Below are positions 6,739 through 8,703 of a stretch of 8,703 nt of DNA, one piece after another (within the stretch, counting starts at the first letter, position 1; every line of letters starts with the position of its first letter). Source of the stretch: Reyranella sp. (GTDB taxonomy: Bacteria > Pseudomonadota > Alphaproteobacteria > Reyranellales > Reyranellaceae); NCBI GenBank assembly GCA_016780605.1, contig JADHLS010000177.1:1-8703 (forward strand), read 5' to 3'. The notes under the pieces were generated by a model. It ran no database searches, had not been told where the DNA came from, and saw nothing but the letters and a program-made list of their open reading frames with translations. The translations under genes were made by a program, and so were the position numbers.

Positions 6739-8433
6739 ATGTCATCCATGTCAAACACAGTGACCACGGACGTCCTGGAATCGCCGGCGCAGCACACGCT
6801 CGCCGCCAATCCCCTGGTCGGCGTGCGCGGCCGCGACGTCCTCGCCTCGTTGCGCAAGCTGGTCGGCCAGGTGGCGCGCCATCCCGGTGTTCTCGCCGGC
6901 CAGTACCTGTCCTTCCTGGGCGAAGTCGGCCGCGTCGCGACAGGCCGCTCCGTGCTGGCGCCCGACGACAAGGACAAGCGCTTCGCCGATCCGGCCTGGA
7001 AGTCGAGTCCCGCCTATCGCGCGCTCGCCCAGAGCTATCTCGCCTGGTCGAACGCCCTGATCGGCCTGGTCGACGAGGCCTCCATGAGCCGGAGCGACGC
7101 CGAGCGCGCGCGCTTCGTGCTCTCCCTGTTCATCGATGCCATGGCGCCGACCAATGCGCTGATGGGCAATCCCGCGGCGCTCAAGAAGCTCCTGGACACC
7201 GGTGGCACGAGCCTTCTGCAGGGCCTGGAGAACTTCGTGCGGGACCTGGTGCGCAACGGCGGCCTGCCGGCACAGGTCGACACCGCCAAGTTCGCGGTCG
7301 GCCGCAACCTCGCCACGACGCCGGGCTCGGTGGTCTTCCGCAACGAGGTGATGGAGCTGATCCAGTACCGGCCGGCGACCGAGGTGGTGCACCGACGGCC
7401 GCTGCTGATCGTGCCGCCCCAGATCAACAAGTTCTATGTCTTCGACCTGCCGGGCAAGAGCATCATCGAGTTCGCGCTCAAGGGCGGCCTGCAGACCTTC
7501 GCTATCAGCTGGAAGAACCCCACCGCCGAGGAAGGCCATTTTGGGCTGGCGACCTATGTCGCAGCGCTCGACGAGGCGGTCGACGCAGTGCGCGACATCA
7601 CCGGCGCTGACGACGTGAACATCTGGGGCTCGTGCTCTGGCGGCATCACCATGTCGGCGTTCCTGGCGAGCCTCGCGGCGCGTGGCGAGAAGAAGGTGCA
7701 TAGCGCCACTGTCGCGGTGTGCGTGCTCGACATGGCCGTGGCACGCGGCACCACGGCCGGCGCCTTCGTCTCGCCGGCCAGCATCGCCGCGGCGAAGGCG
7801 GCGTCCCGCGCGAACGGCGTGCTCCAAGGCCGTGAACTTGCCCGCATGTTCGCCTGGATGCGGCCCAACGACCTGATCTGGAACTACTGGGTCAACAACT
7901 ACCTGATGGGCAATCCGCCGCCCGCCTTCGACATCCTCTACTGGAACAACGACACGACCCGGCTGCCGGCGCGGCTACATGCGGACTTCCTCGACCTCAT
8001 CGGCGGCGATCCCTTCGTCAAGGGTGGCCGGCTCACGCCCGACGGTGCGGCGATTGACATGCGCCGCCTCGACCTCGACAGCTACGTCGTGGCCGGCGTG
8101 ACCGACCACATCACGCCCTGGCAGGGCTGCTACAACACCGCCCGGCTCTACGGCGAGCGCAGCACCTTCGTGCTGGCCAACTCGGGCCACATCCAGAGCC
8201 TGCTCAATCCTCCGGGCAATCCCAAGGCCTTCTTCCAGAGCGGCCCGGCGCGGTCAGCGACGGCCGAGGCCTGGCTCGAGCAGTCGACACGGCACACCGG
8301 CAGCTGGTGGCCGCACTGGCTGGAATGGATCAAGGCGCGCTCGCAGGACACGGTGTCGGCACCGGCCGAGCTTGGCGCCGGGCGGAATCAGCCGATCGAT
8401 CCCGCGCCTGGCCGCTACGTGCTGGAGGCCTGA
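6739..8433 (+). CDS. phaC: Class II polyhydroxyalkanoate synthase PhaC
   Basis: The 564-residue enzyme polymerises (R)-3-hydroxyacyl-CoA into polyhydroxyalkanoate at the granule surface, releasing CoA. It has the alpha/beta-hydrolase synthase layout: lipase-like box GSCSGG at 297-302 with nucleophile Cys299, catalytic Asp456 in VTDHITPW, and His484 in NSGHIQSLLNPPGNP. Long blocks match my recollection of Pseudomonas PhaC1: VVFRNEVMELIQYRP, RPLLIVPPQINKFYVFDL, FAWMRPNDLIWNYWVNNYL and AFDILYWNNDTTRLPA. Length (Pseudomonas about 560) and the GSCSGG/ACSGG-type box fit class II, which favours medium-chain (C6-C14) monomers, rather than short-chain class I. No PhaE/PhaR partner is needed for this class. 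The C-terminal SWWPHWLEWIKARS is also typical. Specificity is inferred from family resemblance only. It follows fadD by 24 bp and its stop TGA directly abuts the phaZ start. Confidence 0.95.
   Translation: MSSMSNTVTTDVLESPAQHTLAANPLVGVRGRDVLASLRKLVGQVARHPGVLAGQYLSFLGEVGRVATGRSVLAPDDKDKRFADPAWKSSPAYRALAQSYLAWSNALIGLVDEASMSRSDAERARFVLSLFIDAMAPTNALMGNPAALKKLLDTGGTSLLQGLENFVRDLVRNGGLPAQVDTAKFAVGRNLATTPGSVVFRNEVMELIQYRPATEVVHRRPLLIVPPQINKFYVFDLPGKSIIEFALKGGLQTFAISWKNPTAEEGHFGLATYVAALDEAVDAVRDITGADDVNIWGSCSGGITMSAFLASLAARGEKKVHSATVAVCVLDMAVARGTTAGAFVSPASIAAAKAASRANGVLQGRELARMFAWMRPNDLIWNYWVNNYLMGNPPPAFDILYWNNDTTRLPARLHADFLDLIGGDPFVKGGRLTPDGAAIDMRRLDLDSYVVAGVTDHITPWQGCYNTARLYGERSTFVLANSGHIQSLLNPPGNPKAFFQSGPARSATAEAWLEQSTRHTGSWWPHWLEWIKARSQDTVSAPAELGAGRNQPIDPAPGRYVLEA
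8424..8428 (+). promoter_or_regulatory. Ribosome binding site of phaZ inside the end of phaC
   Basis: GGAGG lies within the last codons of phaC, 5 bases before GTG 8434. It supports the GTG start and suggests translational coupling with phaC. Confidence 0.7.
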
Positions 8434-8703
8434 GTGCAGGTCTCCCTGCACGATGTCGACGGGCAGGTGCTGCGCGTCGGCATCCGCGCCGGCGACAAGG
8501 CGTTGCCGCCGCTGCTGCTGTTCAACGGCATCGGCGCCAATGTCGAGCTCGTCGAGCCCTTCGTCGACGCCCTGGACGGCCGAGAGGCGATCGTTTTCGA
8601 CGTGCCGGGCGTCGGCGGCTCGCCGGCGCCGGCGCTGCCCTATCGGCCGCGCACGCTGGCCGGACTCACGGCGCGGCTGCTCGACCAGCTCGGCCATCGT
8701 GAG
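8434..8703 (+). CDS. phaZ: Intracellular poly(3-hydroxyalkanoate) depolymerase PhaZ (partial, N-terminal 90 residues)
   Basis: A frame opens with GTG immediately after the phaC stop and runs off the right edge after 90 codons. The visible part is the start of an alpha/beta hydrolase: PLLLFNGIGANVELVEPFVDAL at 26-47 and VFDVPGVGGSPAPALPYRP at 54-72. These closely match, from memory, the intracellular medium-chain PHA depolymerase of Pseudomonas (LLIFNGIGANLELV, AFDVPGVGGS). The FNGIGAN segment would form the oxyanion-hole region. The nucleophile serine, Asp and His lie beyond the window and cannot be checked. PhaZ hydrolyses stored polymer to 3-hydroxy acids, which then need a CoA ligase; FadD at the head of the same run could provide it. 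The gene order phaC-phaZ is the same as in the Pseudomonas cluster. An ordinary alpha/beta hydrolase is the alternative, but the context makes PhaZ much more likely. Confidence 0.85.
   Translation, partial: MQVSLHDVDGQVLRVGIRAGDKALPPLLLFNGIGANVELVEPFVDALDGREAIVFDVPGVGGSPAPALPYRPRTLAGLTARLLDQLGHRE

Noticed and set aside
6751..7827. 358-codon frame antisense to phaC
   Set aside because: Same shadow composition, and the sense strand is an unambiguous PHA synthase.

Overview
The window is very GC-rich with densely packed genes and good Shine-Dalgarno sites. This points to a free-living, high-GC proteobacterium. Gene content (GT-C-like membrane protein, Rid protein, CoA ligases, AraC regulator of the arabinose-binding-domain type) makes an alphaproteobacterium my first guess, but nothing here fixes the taxon. 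No RNA gene, mobile element or CRISPR array is visible.

Layout. Left block (1-2201, minus strand): a large polytopic membrane protein that runs off the left edge, with a RidA-family gene upstream of it on the same strand. Middle block: a CoA ligase of unknown substrate (2231-3859, plus) starts head-to-head with ridA, only 29 bp away. It meets tail-to-tail, 9 bp apart, an AraC-family regulator (3869-4903, minus). Right block (5110 to the right edge, plus): a tight run of fadD (long-chain acyl-CoA synthetase), phaC (class II, medium-chain-type polyhydroxyalkanoate synthase) and the start of phaZ (intracellular PHA depolymerase), with gaps of 24 bp and 0 bp.

How the genes work together. FadD makes acyl-CoA from free fatty acids. 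Beta-oxidation can turn this into (R)-3-hydroxyacyl-CoA, which PhaC polymerises into storage polyester. PhaZ releases hydroxy acids, which need a CoA ligase to re-enter metabolism. The three genes therefore look like a compact PHA cycle operon. The phaC-phaZ order matches the medium-chain PHA cluster of Pseudomonas; fadD takes the upstream place and an AraC regulator is divergent. The 206-bp divergent region (4904-5109) carries a perfect 21-bp palindrome, a second 17-bp inverted repeat and a 6-bp direct repeat with 21-bp spacing, all candidate operator sequence.

The points most worth a second look are the fadD-phaC-phaZ arrangement with its palindromic control region, and the Rid protein, which lacks the arginine needed for imine deamination.
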